Assembly (NCBI GenBank): GCA_004352715.1
Contig: SCFE01000009.1
Coordinates: 125,943 to 189,942 of the forward strand
Direction: 5' to 3'
DNA from: Hofstenia miamia
Lineage: Eukaryota; Xenacoelomorpha; Acoela
Length of the DNA stretch: 64,000 bases
Below are positions 35,270 to 45,840 of the stretch, piece after piece (the first letter of the stretch is position 1; each line of letters opens with the position of its first letter). Both the position numbers and the translations under genes were made by a program. The notes under the pieces are model-generated. The model saw nothing but the letters and a program-made list of their open reading frames with translations. It did not search any database and was not told the DNA's origin.

Positions 35270-35720
35270 CAAAATAATTTCACAAATATATTTAGTTTAT
35301 GAGACATATGCCGGGACACAGGTGTCCCTATCGTACATAACATTAAAGTGAAGGTTTTGTAAATGTTCTTAAAAACGATTTCTTGTCATGACATTTTTTA
35401 TGCCATCATTACCAATGAACTGGTCAACTTCCCAATAGCTGGTAATTGTTAGTAATTTGTTTATACCCATTATATAATTGCCACCAAGGGAAAGCTTTCT
35501 TTTCATCATTTGTAGTAAAATTGCGACCATTTTGCTGTGCATAAAGATTTGTTTGTACAGTTATCAATTCAATGAGAACATCAATGCTCATTGCAGTGCA
35601 AAACATTTCAAATGGAGACGCATTATCCCTGTAATCTATTTTTGCTGAGCCTTCTAGCAAACAAAGTTGAATTTTCTTACCAGACTTCTTTGAAGACCAT
35701 TTCAAAGTCCGTGGTGCATC
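35270..35720 (-). pseudogene. piggyBac-type transposase N-terminal relic
   Basis: The minus-strand frame 35,705-35,424 contains DNASPFEMFCTAMSIDVLIE, QTNLYAQQNGRNFTTNDEKK and QLYNGYKQITNNYQLLGS, matching the start of the PGBD/piggyBac transposase domain (SP-e-F, TN-YA-Q, E-kaF-G---MGy-klP---YW). A different frame then reads GIKNVMTRNRFKNIYKTFTL (MtrnRF---- lhF). Catalytic Asp residues further downstream are missing. Confidence 0.7.
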
Positions 35721-35789
35721 TTCCCATTTTTTTATTCAATTAAAATTTTATTTAAAAAAAATATGTATATCCCACTAAATGTTTTTTTA

Positions 35790-36013
35790 AATTATCATCC
35801 TGACCGCGTTTCCAAACAAATCTTTCAAATGTTGCATGGTAGTATCTCTTGAATTTTCCTACCCCATGGTAAATATATTTAGGTTTGAGTTAATACTGCG
35901 GGAGCAATGGCCAAAAATAGGTTTTTTGGGTAAAAGTGCGATTCCCACCAAATGTAAGGTTTTTGAATTTTCCATAGCAAAATCCGGGAAATATATATAT
36001 ATATATATATATA
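35790..36013 (+). repeat. dispersed repeat, copy 2
   Basis: This is the second copy of the repeat at 24,675-24,950, in the same orientation and again ending in a TA microsatellite (35,990-36,013). Confidence 0.6.
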
Positions 36014-36479
36014 ATGAAAAAAAAAATTTCAATATGTGCCAGAGGGACATCTGTGTCACAAAATGTTTAATAATAATGTACTTTATTTTAATCTTACAAT
36101 GCAGTAAACTACACTACAAACTAAAAATGAACACATTAATAACAAGAGAAATATCGATTAGGGAAGATGGCATTTGATGAGCATAATTTCGGTGGATTGT
36201 TTTTTCTTAATTTGGATGTAACGTATTCAGTTATTTTGCTAATAAATTGTTTTAGTGGATGTTTTTGAAAGTCTTAGATGTCTTGATGTAATGCTTTGAC
36301 TTTTGTTTTAATGTTAAAAATATTTAATTATTAATAAGTTTGTATTTATTATTTAAACGCTTTCTTCTATGTTGTTAAGCTTAGATAAAAATGTTTGATT
36401 CATCTACATATACTTGTATGCCGTAAATTATAATAAAATTAACTAGGGAATTAACCAGATTTTCAGCTTCATCTTGATT

Positions 36480-36820
36480 TAAAAATCTTTTTCTTTTAAT
36501 ATTATAAAGAAATTTCTCATTGATCTTCTATAAACTTGAGCAATATGTTTTTAAATGAAAGCTTATTTATGGTAAATCCAAGATCTTTCATTGTTTTTAC
36601 TGAGGAATAGCAAGCAATTTTAGATATATTACCAGCAAATTTTCTCTTCAATGGTATAATCATTTCCAACGGTTTTCTATAATTAACTTCAGATTTTTTC
36701 ATGCCAATATTTGGTCTTATTTATTGATTCTGTCAGGTCTACATTTTCTAGCGTTGAAAAACAAATCAATGTATCATTAGCATATTTAATACAATATAAA
36801 AAGAACCGTAAAATCTTTCA
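36480..36820 (-). pseudogene. LINE reverse transcriptase fragment
   Basis: Minus-strand reading near 36,790 gives CIKYANDTLICFSTLENV, a mutated YADD box (Asn for the first Asp), followed about 50 residues later by LGFTINKLSFKNIL. It is frame-broken and short. Confidence 0.45.
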
Positions 36821-37178
36821 ACACGAAAACTGTTTCTTTGCTAAAAGAAGTTAATAGAAAAATATTTTGTAAACAAATTATCTCCGATTGACACAACTAA
36901 GGTACTGGGGACTAGCTTCAGTTTATATCAAAAATCGATTAAATTTAAAACATCAACTCATATCTATATATGCACCCAAAGCTTATTTATTTAGAAGCAA
37001 TAGGTATAATTTATTTTAAAAATTGTCCTTAAAAATTCTTTGAAACATGAATTTTAAAGTGTGACACCCATGTCCTATGGTAGTCAAAGAGTTAATGTTG
37101 AAAATTTTGGCTAAATGTTTTCTCTACTGGTAATAAATCCATATTTAAAACAAATGTTTCTCATGCATTGTTTAATTT

Positions 37179-37393
37179 TCATACAGTCGTGCAAATAATG
37201 TTTACAACTGACTGCAAAGTTGATTGGGTTGAACTAATAAATCCATTAAAGGGGAAGCTCAATTTGGTATATTATTGGTTATAATTTTAAATATCTAANT
37301 CATACAGTCGTGCAAATAATGTTTACAACTGACTGCAAAGTTGATTGGGTTGAACTAATAAATATATTATTGGTTATAATTTTAAATATCTAA
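37179..37393. other. near-duplicate around a single N
   Basis: Bases 37,179-37,298 and 37,300-37,393 share catacagtcgtgcaaataat and the following sequence, but the first copy has an extra 26 bases beginning tccattaaagg. The pattern suggests two haplotypes placed in series across the N at 37,299. Confidence 0.7.
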
Positions 37394-37599
37394 AAGTAAC
37401 TTAAGTTTAGGTAGGCAATAATTGGAAAACGAAGTCCCATTGATTCTAAAAAAACACTTGCATAGCATTAATTCATGAAAATAACAAAGCATAATCATTA
37501 CATATAAAATTAATATTGCAATGATTATTTTTTGAGTGATCGACACTGGAAGAGTGTACAATGGTTGAGATGCTGAGGATAACACTATTTAATGAGGTT

Positions 37600-38400
37600 G
37601 TGTTCCAGATGTCACAGATTAGACATGAATTGCCTGAATCCTAACCACCATATCTTGATAATAAAAGTGCAGCATTTCCCCGCTGTTAAATTACTGACCA
37701 GAAGACCAGGATGGCAAAAAAGAATCCCCAGGACGAGCACGAAAGTGAGTGAGGTTAGACTTTACAAGTTCAGGAGACAAAGTTCATTTAGAAGCAGTTT
37801 TGCAAAAAATAGCGTCCCTGAGTTGATAATGAGGCGCAATTCTTCACCATCAACCGCGCATGGCATAGCATAATCACTAAATAAATCCAAAGGCTTAAAG
37901 CATTTTGGACATTTTTTGTCTTCATCAATTAAGGGGGATGCCAAGCCAATAACAAAGCAAAATAGGATTTTTACTAGTATGTGTGCTAAAGTTCAACCTA
38001 GTGTCAAATTCAATACCTAGAACCTTGAGAAATGAAGGCCCTTTAACCCCATTGATTTCTGGGATATCTCTAACATCATGACTAGTATAGATGATGTCTT
38101 TGGTTTTTTCTACATTGAGGTTCAACTTTTTCTTTTTAAATTGTTTTTCTAAGTTGCCAATATCTCAGCTGATCTACCATTTTTATTAAGAAAACACCCA
38201 ATAACTTCGGAGTTGTCATCATAAAAATAGTTGATTTTATAATATTGTAACCAGCGTCAACGTTATTAGCGGCAATATTATAATATGTTGGTCCCAAACA
38301 GTACCTTGTGGGACGCCTTGGTTAGTTGTACGGAAAGCAAGATTTCACCCCCAACAACAGTGTAATGTTTTTTTCCTGTCAGAAAAGGAATTACCCAGTT
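37600..38400 (-). pseudogene. LINE relic, minus strand
   Basis: Near 38,320 the minus strand reads NQGVPQGT (RT block B), then NYFYDDNSEVIG (degenerate YADD box), then LNLNVEKTKDIIYTS, GVKGPSFLKVLGIEFD and LNFSTHTSK (38,125-37,960), the thumb of a non-LTR reverse transcriptase. After a break comes LGIPLIDEDKKCPKCFKP (37,945-37,880), a C-terminal Cys motif. Stops and a deletion between the thumb and the Cys motif show it is dead. Confidence 0.65.
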
Positions 38401-38407
38401 ATGGAAA

Positions 38408-40186
38408 ATGCTGGTTAATCCTGAAATGATTAATTACACGAAAATTTTATTTACTGACCTAAGCAATGGAAATTCAAAGGTGAAGGTGTATTATTTTGAA
38501 TCCCAGTCATTTAATCCCAAGATACGCAACGATATTAAGAGTAATAATGAATCAAATTTTGATTCACGTTTTAAAAAGCAGTTATTAAATGTTTCCTACT
38601 GTCCGCATAAGAAGTTCTATAATTCTTTTATTCAACAACTAGAAGACGAATTATCACTTGCTTGTTCTGAAAATAAAGACTTAGTACTTGTCGGGGATTG
38701 GAACATAAATTATTTTAATGCTAATGACCAATGTAAAATGGATCTGTTTCAGAACACATTTAATTTAGTATTGGCCAATGAAACATTATCTAATAGAATG
38801 ACATCGTCGAGCAGAACACTAATTGACTACATTATGCTGAGAACAACAATCTATATTATGAGTATACTACGTCTGAATGTCCATTCTCTGACCACTGTTT
38901 TACATCTATCAAATTTCAAAAGTCTCACTCAGCCCCAAAAATAGCATGAAATGGATTAAAACTCGTGAAAAATGTATTAAAAATATTAATAATTTTAAAT
39001 TATCCCTCTCATCAGAAAATTGGTTTCCTGTATATTCAGCATCAAATTTAAATGCAATGCTGGAAAACTTTTTAAAATTTTATTGAATCTCGTAAGGCAT
39101 GCAACGAATTCATTAAAAATGAATATGCGCGCCTTCCAAGTGAACGTTCAAAATGAAAGTTAATACAAGAAATCACAAATTATAAGCGATCAAAACCAAA
39201 CTCAATTGATGTGATAAAAGATCAGAAAGAAAATGATCTTTTTTACAATTTAGAAATATCAAATGAATTAAATATGACTTTTGTTAATCTAGGAAAATAC
39301 AATGCCCCCTCGTTAAGTACGAAAACGTTTCACACAAAATTTTTACACCTGAATTTTCCTTCCGCTTCTCAACTAGTTATGAAATTATTAAGTCAATCAA
39401 TAAGCTTAAAACCAACAAATCAAGCGGTCCCTCAAGCATTCCCTCATGGGCCCTTAAAATTACTGCAGACATCATTGCAAATCCATTAAATTTTATCTTT
39501 AATGAATGCATGAAATTTAATTACTTCCCAGATAATTTAAAGCTTATTCACATTACTCCTATTTTTAAGAAAAACGATCCATCAATTGCTACTAATTATC
39601 GGCTAATCTCAATTACTTCTCCAATTATGCAAAATATTCGAAAGATTATTACATAATCAAATAACTGAACATTTAAATAAGTATAATTTATTATCAAACA
39701 CGCAATTTGGATTTCGCAAAAATTTCTCAACAACTGATGCACTATTAAATGCTACTGAAACGTGGAGAGCATCACTTGATTCAAATAAATTTGTAGCTAT
39801 AGCTTGTTTAGATCTTTCAAAAGCATTTGATTCGATTAATCATAACATTCTAATTGAAAACTATCTTGCTTATGATGTTCTAGTAATAGTAAGCAATTGA
39901 TAACTAGTTACCTCAATCAAAGATTCCAAAGAGTTAAATTAAATGATATTTTTTCAGAATGATTACCGATTTACAATGGGGTGCCTCAAGGCACGATTCT
40001 AGGTCCTCTTCTTTTTAGTATTTATGTAAATTACATGCATTCTATAACTAATTGCAACTTAATCCAATATGCTGATGACACTTGCATTTTCAGCGATAAT
40101 TCATCAATGCACCTAGCAGTGGAATCTATAGAATTGAATTGTAACAAATTGTCAAAATACTTTTGTATGCACAAGTTAAATATTAA
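38408..40186 (+). pseudogene. LINE ORF2 5' part: endonuclease and RT (LINE A)
   Basis: The first frame (38,408-38,944) carries an AP-endonuclease: LVLVGDWNINYFNAND, then SRTLIDYIM, then, after a frameshift, FSDHCFTSIKF. RT blocks follow in changing frames: QFGFRKNFSTTDALLNAT (39,710), CLDLSKAFDSINHNIL (block A, 39,805), GVPQGTILGPLLFSIYVNYM (block B, 39,980) and IQYADDTCIFS (block C, 40,065). It is cut at 40,186 by an inserted minus-strand element. The rest of its RT is found downstream in pieces (42,250-42,595; 41,767-41,999; 43,133-43,323). Confidence 0.8.
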
Positions 40187-40284
40187 GATAAGATAAGATA
40201 AGATATTATTTATTAAGATAAATATTGACAATTAATAACTAGTAATTTATCGGAATAGCGTTGAAAAATATACAATCATACGTA

Positions 40285-40515
40285 ATACATACACAACTAG
40301 AAAAGCACTCGGAGAGCGCACACCTCCGCCACGCAGCTGGTGTCGCCCGGATCAGCACCAAAACTTAATGGATTCCTCCTTGGACGGAGACGCATCTCTG
40401 GTGAAAATTTGAGGTCAACCCATGTATTACTTTTTCCGTAAAGTTGCTAACAGACAGTCAAACAAACAAACCAACTCTACCAAAAACAACCTCCTTGGCG
40501 GAGGTAACAACAAAT
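40285..40515 (-). repeat. LINE/SINE-type 3' domain with GGCGGAGG ... GCGCTCTCCGAGTGC core
   Basis: On the minus strand this reads ttacctccgccaaggaggtt, a gtttgtttgtttgactgtct run, and finally ggcggaggtgtgcgctctcc followed by gagtgcttttctagtt. From memory, this core is found at the 3' part of interspersed repeats in many animals. It lies just upstream of the (TATCT)n tail of LINE B. Its presence is seen directly; the wide distribution is recalled, not searched. Confidence 0.55.
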
Positions 40516-40652
40516 AACTATACAATAAATCTACCAGGCTAGGGAAAAATTACTAATGAGAGATTTCAAGTACGGGTTGTTGAGTAATCATAATTGTAAA
40601 ATTAATTGCTTAAATTCTAAATTTTTGCTGCAAAGATTCTGAAAGTTCAAAT

Positions 40653-40895
40653 TTACATAAAATAGTTAATAGAATTTGTCATTTTATTCAGCTTTCGAAA
40701 ATAAGATTCGAAAGTTAAAATCGGGCCTGGATTTGTTTCAATACCGTATACAGCTAATAAGACGTAACATATAATAGTTGTTATTAATTTCTTTTTAATG
40801 CTGATAATAACAAAAGCGTGATTGATAGAAACAACATTTTTACCTTTACTATGAATAGATGACTTATAAACATGAAAATAGAAGGGCGTTGGCAA
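40653..40895 (-). CDS. LINE B truncated ORF2 start with 2A-like peptide
   Basis: The 80-codon frame contains VLLAVYGIETNPGP at residues ~44-57, followed by ILTFESYF. G-x-E-x-N-P-G-P at the end of a hydrophobic helix is the 2A ribosome-skipping signature. Such sequences are known at the N-terminus of proteins from several APE-type non-LTR retrotransposons, where they would separate a short leader from the enzyme. The frame stops 23 residues after the motif, so no enzyme follows in this copy. Confidence 0.65.
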   Translation of the reverse strand: MPTPFYFHVYKSSIHSKGKNVVSINHAFVIISIKKKLITTIICYVLLAVYGIETNPGPILTFESYFRKLNKMTNSINYFM

Positions 40896-41040
40896 AAGTT
40901 AATTGGTTTCACAAGTGTTAAGAGTAGAAATGAGATATATAACGGCAAATAAAGAGATTTTTATTATGAAAATATATCTGAATTTAGGGTTATTGTAAGT
41001 TGTCCTTAGGCTGGGCGTTTGGAAACAAATATATAGTAAT

Positions 41041-42238
41041 TCACAAGACATAGTTAACATTTAAGAAGTTTCTTAACTGCTGGATTAGATCGCGTGCAGT
41101 GTTGATTGATGATGGGGGCGGTGTGACGGCGACTTCTGAGTAAGTGCGCTGATGAGGTAATGCGGTGGCCCGCCGAGTGAAAACGGCTGATTGATTACGG
41201 TCGTGAGAATGGGGCGGCATGCTGTGCTTAATTGCCTGGTAACGGCGGGTGTGGTTAACTAAGTGCGATTCTTCAAAACAGGACTTGATTGTTCCAGCAA
41301 GTTTCGCATATCCACGTATAGGAAAATGTATGCCATTCCGTGTAAAAAATCAGAAATTGGGTGATTTCCTAAATAAAAAGTATTAGAAATTTTAAAAACT
41401 GTGTAATTTAATAATTTATAATTTTGGTGAAAGAAAATGTTGAGTTTTTCAGCTTTCTTGGTGAAAGTGTGATTATTTGGAAATAGTGCAACTTCTCCGA
41501 CGTGGATCGTAGCGTACCTAAAATTGTTACTAACGTGCTAATTAAATTTGAAAACTTATCCTTAATGTTAGTGATGTTTTGCATTATGTCTTAGTTTTAC
41601 CGTTGGGCGTATAACGTTGTAGTGCGTGGGAAATGTCATCCATTGTTGCTCCAGGATAAGAGTGTACGGTGACAGTGTGTCCTTTGATCAAGTGCTTCGA
41701 ACGCAGATGCCGATACATCGATGTCCCTATGGAGAAAATCGGTGCCTTCTTATCTCGACTCTGGGTTTTATAAAAAACCTGATATTCAATTAAAATGCGC
41801 ATTAAATATCACAACGAAAAACTCATCGAAAACCAAACAGTACATTTCTAGGTCAATTCTTTTTTCAAAACAACTCGTTATATTGAATACCCTTCTGACA
41901 TTCTTCAAGCTAATCAGAAACCTACTACCTTATAATACGATTAACATACCGGGATTTACTCATAAACAGAATTCAAGATCAAAGCTTTTTACGTGCATAG
42001 GCGTTGAGTTTTCTGTTGATGGTGTTTGCGTTTGTGTGTTGGAAATATTTGGAGTGATCTGCTTTTGCTTATCATCGGTGATTGCAACTTCAGTGTAGCA
42101 GGCTTTTGTTAAAGCGTTGAACGGTGCTAATAAATTTGTGCGGGATAATTGTGTTAGCGAAGAATCTACGGATGCTGCTGAGGAAATTGATCTCAGTAAA
42201 GCGCGCTCATCAAAGCCGACTGCTCGCGACGAAATCAT
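41041..42238 (-). pseudogene. LINE B ORF1 with SGNH-esterase-like domain
   Basis: The frame from 42,238 is Ser/Thr rich. After the intruding block 41,767-41,999 it continues KAPIFSIGTSMYRHLRSKH and HSYPGATMDDISHAL, the block I and following strand of the SGNH esterase domain carried by ORF1 of CR1-type LINEs (Gly-Thr-Ser here in place of the usual Gly-Asp-Ser). Near 41,330-41,290 NGIHFPIRGYAKLAGTIK gives the His block. The C-terminus is GC-rich and Pro/Thr rich and ends at a TGA at 41,043-41,041. Frame breaks are present. Confidence 0.6.
41767..41999 (+). pseudogene. displaced LINE A RT thumb segment
   Basis: The plus-strand frame reads YKKPDIQLKCALNI, TKNSSKTKQYISR and LPYNTINIPGF, homologous to the segment of LINE C after YGSVLF (46,440-46,240, minus). 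Its left edge repeats ttataaaaaacctgatatt from 42,550-42,570 and its right edge repeats the bases from 43,133 on (acagaattcaagatcaaagc). It therefore fits exactly between 42,570 and 43,133, where a Tc1 piece now sits. Confidence 0.65.
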
Positions 42239-42249
42239 TATGCGTTATT

Positions 42250-42595
42250 TTATGTAATTAATGAAGCTAAACCAGAATTTTGTATTTTGCAGCCGAATAT
42301 AAGCAATTACGATGTTTCTGCAGTGACTTTAAATGTAAATAATATTAATGTTCCTATTGTGGACACTTTCAAGTACTTAGGAGTAACTATTGACTCAAAT
42401 CTAAAATTCAACTCGCACATCAATTGAATAGTTAGAAAATTAGCTATGGGTATAAGAAGTATGACACTAGAAGTTAGGCAATTACCACCTTGTGCAATAA
42501 TTCCATTCTTCCATGCTTTCATCATGAGTCACCTTAATTACGCAAACATTTTATTATAAAAAACCTGATATTACGCAAACATTTTATTATAAAAA
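42250..42595 (+). pseudogene. LINE A RT continuation
   Basis: The plus frame reads INEAKPEFCILQPN, VDTFKYLGVTIDSNLKFNSH and PFFHAFIMSHLNYANILL, the RT thumb that follows the YADD block of LINE A. It resumes after the minus-strand insertion that ends near 42,250. A 25 bp segment (ttacgcaaacattttattat ...) is repeated at its end before the N at 42,596. Confidence 0.7.
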
Positions 42596-42596
42596 N

Positions 42597-43131
42597 GCTT
42601 CAAAGGATGCTTCATAGTCTGGATCACATATCGTGGATGGTGCCTTGTCTTCGGAGGTCTTCGGACATGCTTGATGCGACTACCAAATTGTTCGAATGTC
42701 GACTCATCTGTCCATAAGACTTTTTCCCAATCTTCTGTTGTGTAGTGAAGATAGCGCCGAGCAAACTTTAAACGAGCTTTCGCCATTTTCGGAGTGAGCT
42801 TTGGCTTTTTCGCAGGTCTGTAACTCTTAAGACCAAGATTATAAAAGAGTCTTCTTGGAAGAGTTGAAGAAGAGGCTTCGATTCCAGCTAAATGCAGCTC
42901 AGCTTTGATTTCTGGTAACGACATTGAAGGTTTCTTCATTACCATTCTCTTCAACATCCGTTCCTCCCTCCTGGTTAGAGCTTCTGGGCGACCAATTCTT
43001 GGAGAATCATTAAATGAGCCAGTCGCAGATTTCCGAATCGCCAAGTTTACTGAACAAAAGAAATTCCCAGCTGTGCTGCTATTCGATGTTGACTCATACA
43101 AGTTTCTGCTAATATTGCTGCTTGAGCTCTC
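42597..43131 (-). mobile_element. Tc1-like transposase fragment bounded by single Ns
   Basis: This block is nearly identical to 45,142-45,677 of the intact Tc1-like element (transposase residues ~12-190) and is bounded by N at 42,596 and 43,132. It lacks both inverted repeats. The N boundaries and abrupt ends suggest that the assembly placed it here wrongly. Confidence 0.75.
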
Positions 43132-43132
43132 N

Positions 43133-43323
43133 ACAGAATTCAAGATCAAAGCTTTTTACGTGCATATAAGAAAAACGTTTTAAAGAAATCCTTCATTAAT
43201 GTCGCCATTCGAACCTGGAATTCGCTATCTAAAGAAATTAAAAATATTGAAAAATTGAAATCTTTTAAAAAACATTTAAAAATCTTCCCTAAGAAAAATA
43301 TATTTCTGGAAAATCATGGCTAG
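43133..43323 (+). pseudogene. LINE A C-terminus and 3' end
   Basis: The frame reads SFINVAIRTWNSLSKEIKNI then LKSFKKHLK and a stop at 43,320-43,322, the usual C-terminal end of CR1/L2-type RT proteins (WN-L----- fK). After it, catggctaggatacaaat matches the end of the relic at 48,768-48,935. Confidence 0.65.
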
Positions 43324-44429
43324 GATACAAATTTTATAACAATGTAATTTATGTGAATTGTATATGTGTGTTTTAGTGAAATGAATGACGCTATTCAGAT
43401 AAATTATCAGTTATTAAATTCTAAACATTTATCTGCATAAAGAATCTCTTATTTTGTTTAAAAAATTGAAACTTTTATAAAATTTGCTACCGTTAGCAAA
43501 ATGTTGAAGTTTTTCATATTATCGCCGACATGCTATGTTTTGCAAAATTTTTGCAAATTAGTCTTTAGATTGAAACTTTAGAATGCTTTGCAAACAGCAA
43601 AAAAGCCATTTTAAAAATTTTCAGCAGGACTTTCTAATAGAAAACCTGCGAGATCAATAAAAAACGATTGCTTGAATATTTCTAGATTTGAGAAATATTT
43701 TTTATGACAACAGTTCTAAATTTACGTTTTACATTTTAGTGAAAACATCAAGGATAGCGTTATTTGTAGGTGACATTATTAAACTTTAGTATTTATTAAT
43801 TGCTAAATTTACATTTATATGCAATTTTCAGAAATTCCAAAGCATAGCTCTTTCTTGGAGGATGTCTGATAAATTCGCTATTTTGAGATTTTCAAATTTT
43901 GACTTGATTAATGAATGTCATCATTGTTTTTCATAAAAGCAAGAAGACCGTCACTACGAATACGACAGCGCTATCTCCACAAAAATATGCAAATAAACAT
44001 ATTTTACCTTGCGAAGTCATCGTCAGAATTTTACATATTATTACCTACATATTTATTGCGTTTTTCAAAAGAACAGCGTTATTAATTAATAAGAATCGAA
44101 TAGTAAATAATAATGATGGCCTCCGGATAGTTTACTACTTTTGATTTATTGTAGGCTATCCGGAGATTTTAAATAATTTGATATTGATGTCTGGTATATT
44201 TCGGTTCAAATTTTATTAGATTATTCTTCTAGATAATTGTCTATTGGAAATCCAATATAGAATTAGGTATGTGTGTATAACAAACTTTCCCATAATTTTT
44301 AGCTTTGCAGCTAAAACTACTTAGCTGCAATTATTAGGTAATTCTTCTATTTCTTTCCAAAATTGTGAAATCACTATACTTGATGTTATTTCTATCAGTA
44401 AATAGTAAGCTGCTATATATATATATATA
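43324..44429. other. AT-rich intergenic DNA
   Basis: No coding relic is recognised. A 10 bp hairpin (ctccggatag at 44,121 against ctatccggag at 44,156) is the only ordered structure seen. Confidence 0.4.
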
Positions 44430-44535
44430 CAGTCTCTTGCAAAAGTTTAAGAACACTCGCAAAAAAGTCATTTTTCATTTCAATTCCATTTTATTAATAA
44501 TATTCATACGAATGATAGAATGTATGAACTGAAAA

Positions 44536-44785
44536 AATACAAAATGTATAAAATTGCTTCAAAAACTAATAGCAGGTCCAATAACCTTTACTTTCAATGA
44601 TGGCTGGCAGACGACGAGGCATGGAATGAATTAATTCCGCACAGTATTCTGTTGAACTGAACCAATACAAAATGTATAAAATTGCTTCAAAAACTAATAG
44701 TGGGTCCAATAACCTTTACTTTCAATGATGGCTGCCATACGACGAGGCATGGAATGAATTAATTCCGCACAGTATTCTGTTGATA
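44536..44785 (-). repeat. tandem duplication of the Tc1 3' part
   Basis: The segment from 44,536 (aatacaaaatgtataaaatt ...) recurs from 44,664, period 128 bp, with a few differences. It covers the transposase C-terminus (HSMPRR, IIESKGYW) and the bases after the stop, so a second, out-of-frame copy of the protein end follows the real one. Confidence 0.8.
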
Positions 44786-45710
44786 TCTTGGTTGTCCAAA
44801 CTGCCTTGATGCAATTTCTCAAGTCAATTGCACTCTTCGGTCGCATAGCTGCCACATGGTTCTTCATCACAGACCATAAATTCTCGATGGGATTACAGTC
44901 CGGAGAATTTCCGGGCCATTTGAGGACATTGACGGATTTTGAGCGCAACCAATCAGAGACGATTTTGGCGCGGTGACATGGAGCGCTATCATGCATCAGT
45001 GTTTCTGTATTATGGATATCCATATGTAAACAAAGTTTGTCTTTTAGAACGTTGAGGTACATTTTACCGTTCATTGTCATTCCTGTAGGAAGGAAAAATA
45101 TGCCGGCGCGACCTTTTGCAGACATTGAGCCCCAGACCATCTGCTTCAAAGGATGCTTCATAGTCTGGATCACATATCGTGGATGGTGCCTTGTCTTCGG
45201 AGGTCTTCGGACATGCTTGATGCGACTACCAAATTGTTCGAATGTCGACTCATCTGTCCATAAGACTTTTTCCCAATCTTCTGTTGTGTAGTGAAGATAG
45301 CGCCGAGCAAACTCTAAACGAGCTTTCGCCATTTTCGGAGTGAGCTTTGGCTTTTTCGCAGGTCTGTAACTCTTAAGACCAAGATTATAACAGAGTCTTC
45401 TTGAAAGAGTTGATGAAGAGGCTTCGATTCCAGCTAAATGCAGCTCAGCTTTGATTTCTGGTAACGACATTGAAGGTTTCTTCATTACCATTCTCTTCAG
45501 CACCCGTTCATCCCTCCTGGTTAGAGCTTCTGGGCGACCAATTCTTGGAGAATCATTAAATGAGCCAGTCGCAGATTTCCGAATCGCCAAGTTTACTGAG
45601 CATAAAGAAATTCCCAGCTGTGCTGCTATTCGACGTTGACTCATACCAGTTTCTGCTAATATTGCTGCTTGAGCTCTCACCGTAGGCAGAATGGATTTTC
45701 TTCGACCCAT
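44694..45710 (-). CDS. Tc1-like transposase, intact (338 residues)
   Basis: Cut-and-paste DNA transposase of the Tc1 group. Two N-terminal helix-turn-helix regions bind the inverted repeats: MSQRRIAAQLGIS at residues ~23-35, then GRPEALTRR (GRPR-like linker) and SLPEIKAELHLAGIEASSST at ~77-96. The catalytic triad is intact: LWTDESTFE (~152), MHDSAPCHRA (~241) and SPDCNPIENLW (~270-280), with 34 residues between the second Asp and the Glu (DD34E). There are no stops or frameshifts, so it could encode a working enzyme, although a LINE now separates it from its right inverted repeat. Confidence 0.9.
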   Translation of the reverse strand: MGRRKSILPTVRAQAAILAETGMSQRRIAAQLGISLCSVNLAIRKSATGSFNDSPRIGRPEALTRRDERVLKRMVMKKPSMSLPEIKAELHLAGIEASSSTLSRRLCYNLGLKSYRPAKKPKLTPKMAKARLEFARRYLHYTTEDWEKVLWTDESTFEQFGSRIKHVRRPPKTRHHPRYVIQTMKHPLKQMVWGSMSAKGRAGIFFLPTGMTMNGKMYLNVLKDKLCLHMDIHNTETLMHDSAPCHRAKIVSDWLRSKSVNVLKWPGNSPDCNPIENLWSVMKNHVAAMRPKSAIDLRNCIKAVWTTKISTEYCAELIHSMPRRMAAIIESKGYWTHY

Positions 45711-45840
45711 CGTGCAGATTATCTTTCGAATGAATGAGTAAACTATTTCTCTCTAAACATATCTATTGTGAAGCGTCTCCAATAACCATGCTCTATGAGA
45801 AACCCGCTTTAGAAGGTTCAGCAATATATACGTTGAAATA

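Larger units (their letters stand above)
35184..37091 (-). mobile_element. possible piggyBac-like element, degraded
   Basis: ctttgactaccataagac at the left (from 35,187) is the near inverse of gtcctatggtagtcaaag at the right (37,072-37,089), and TTAA follows the right end at 37,092. No TTAA is visible at the left. Transposase remains lie inside on the minus strand. Other repeats (35,790-36,013; 36,480-36,820) have inserted within it. Confidence 0.45.
40187..42250 (-). mobile_element. LINE B inserted in LINE A, with esterase ORF1 and 2A-like ORF2 start
   Basis: On the minus strand the order is ORF1 (about 42,238 to 41,041), the start of ORF2 with a 2A-like motif (40,895-40,653), a 3' region, and a (TATCT)n tail at 40,187-40,206. 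The tail marks the 3' end of a non-LTR element. Endonuclease and RT are missing, so this copy is internally deleted or misassembled; it holds a foreign block of LINE A (41,767-41,999) inside ORF1. Confidence 0.6.

Noticed and set aside
45037-45639. Plus-strand ORFs inside the Tc1-like element
   Set aside because: Antisense shadows of the intact minus-strand transposase.
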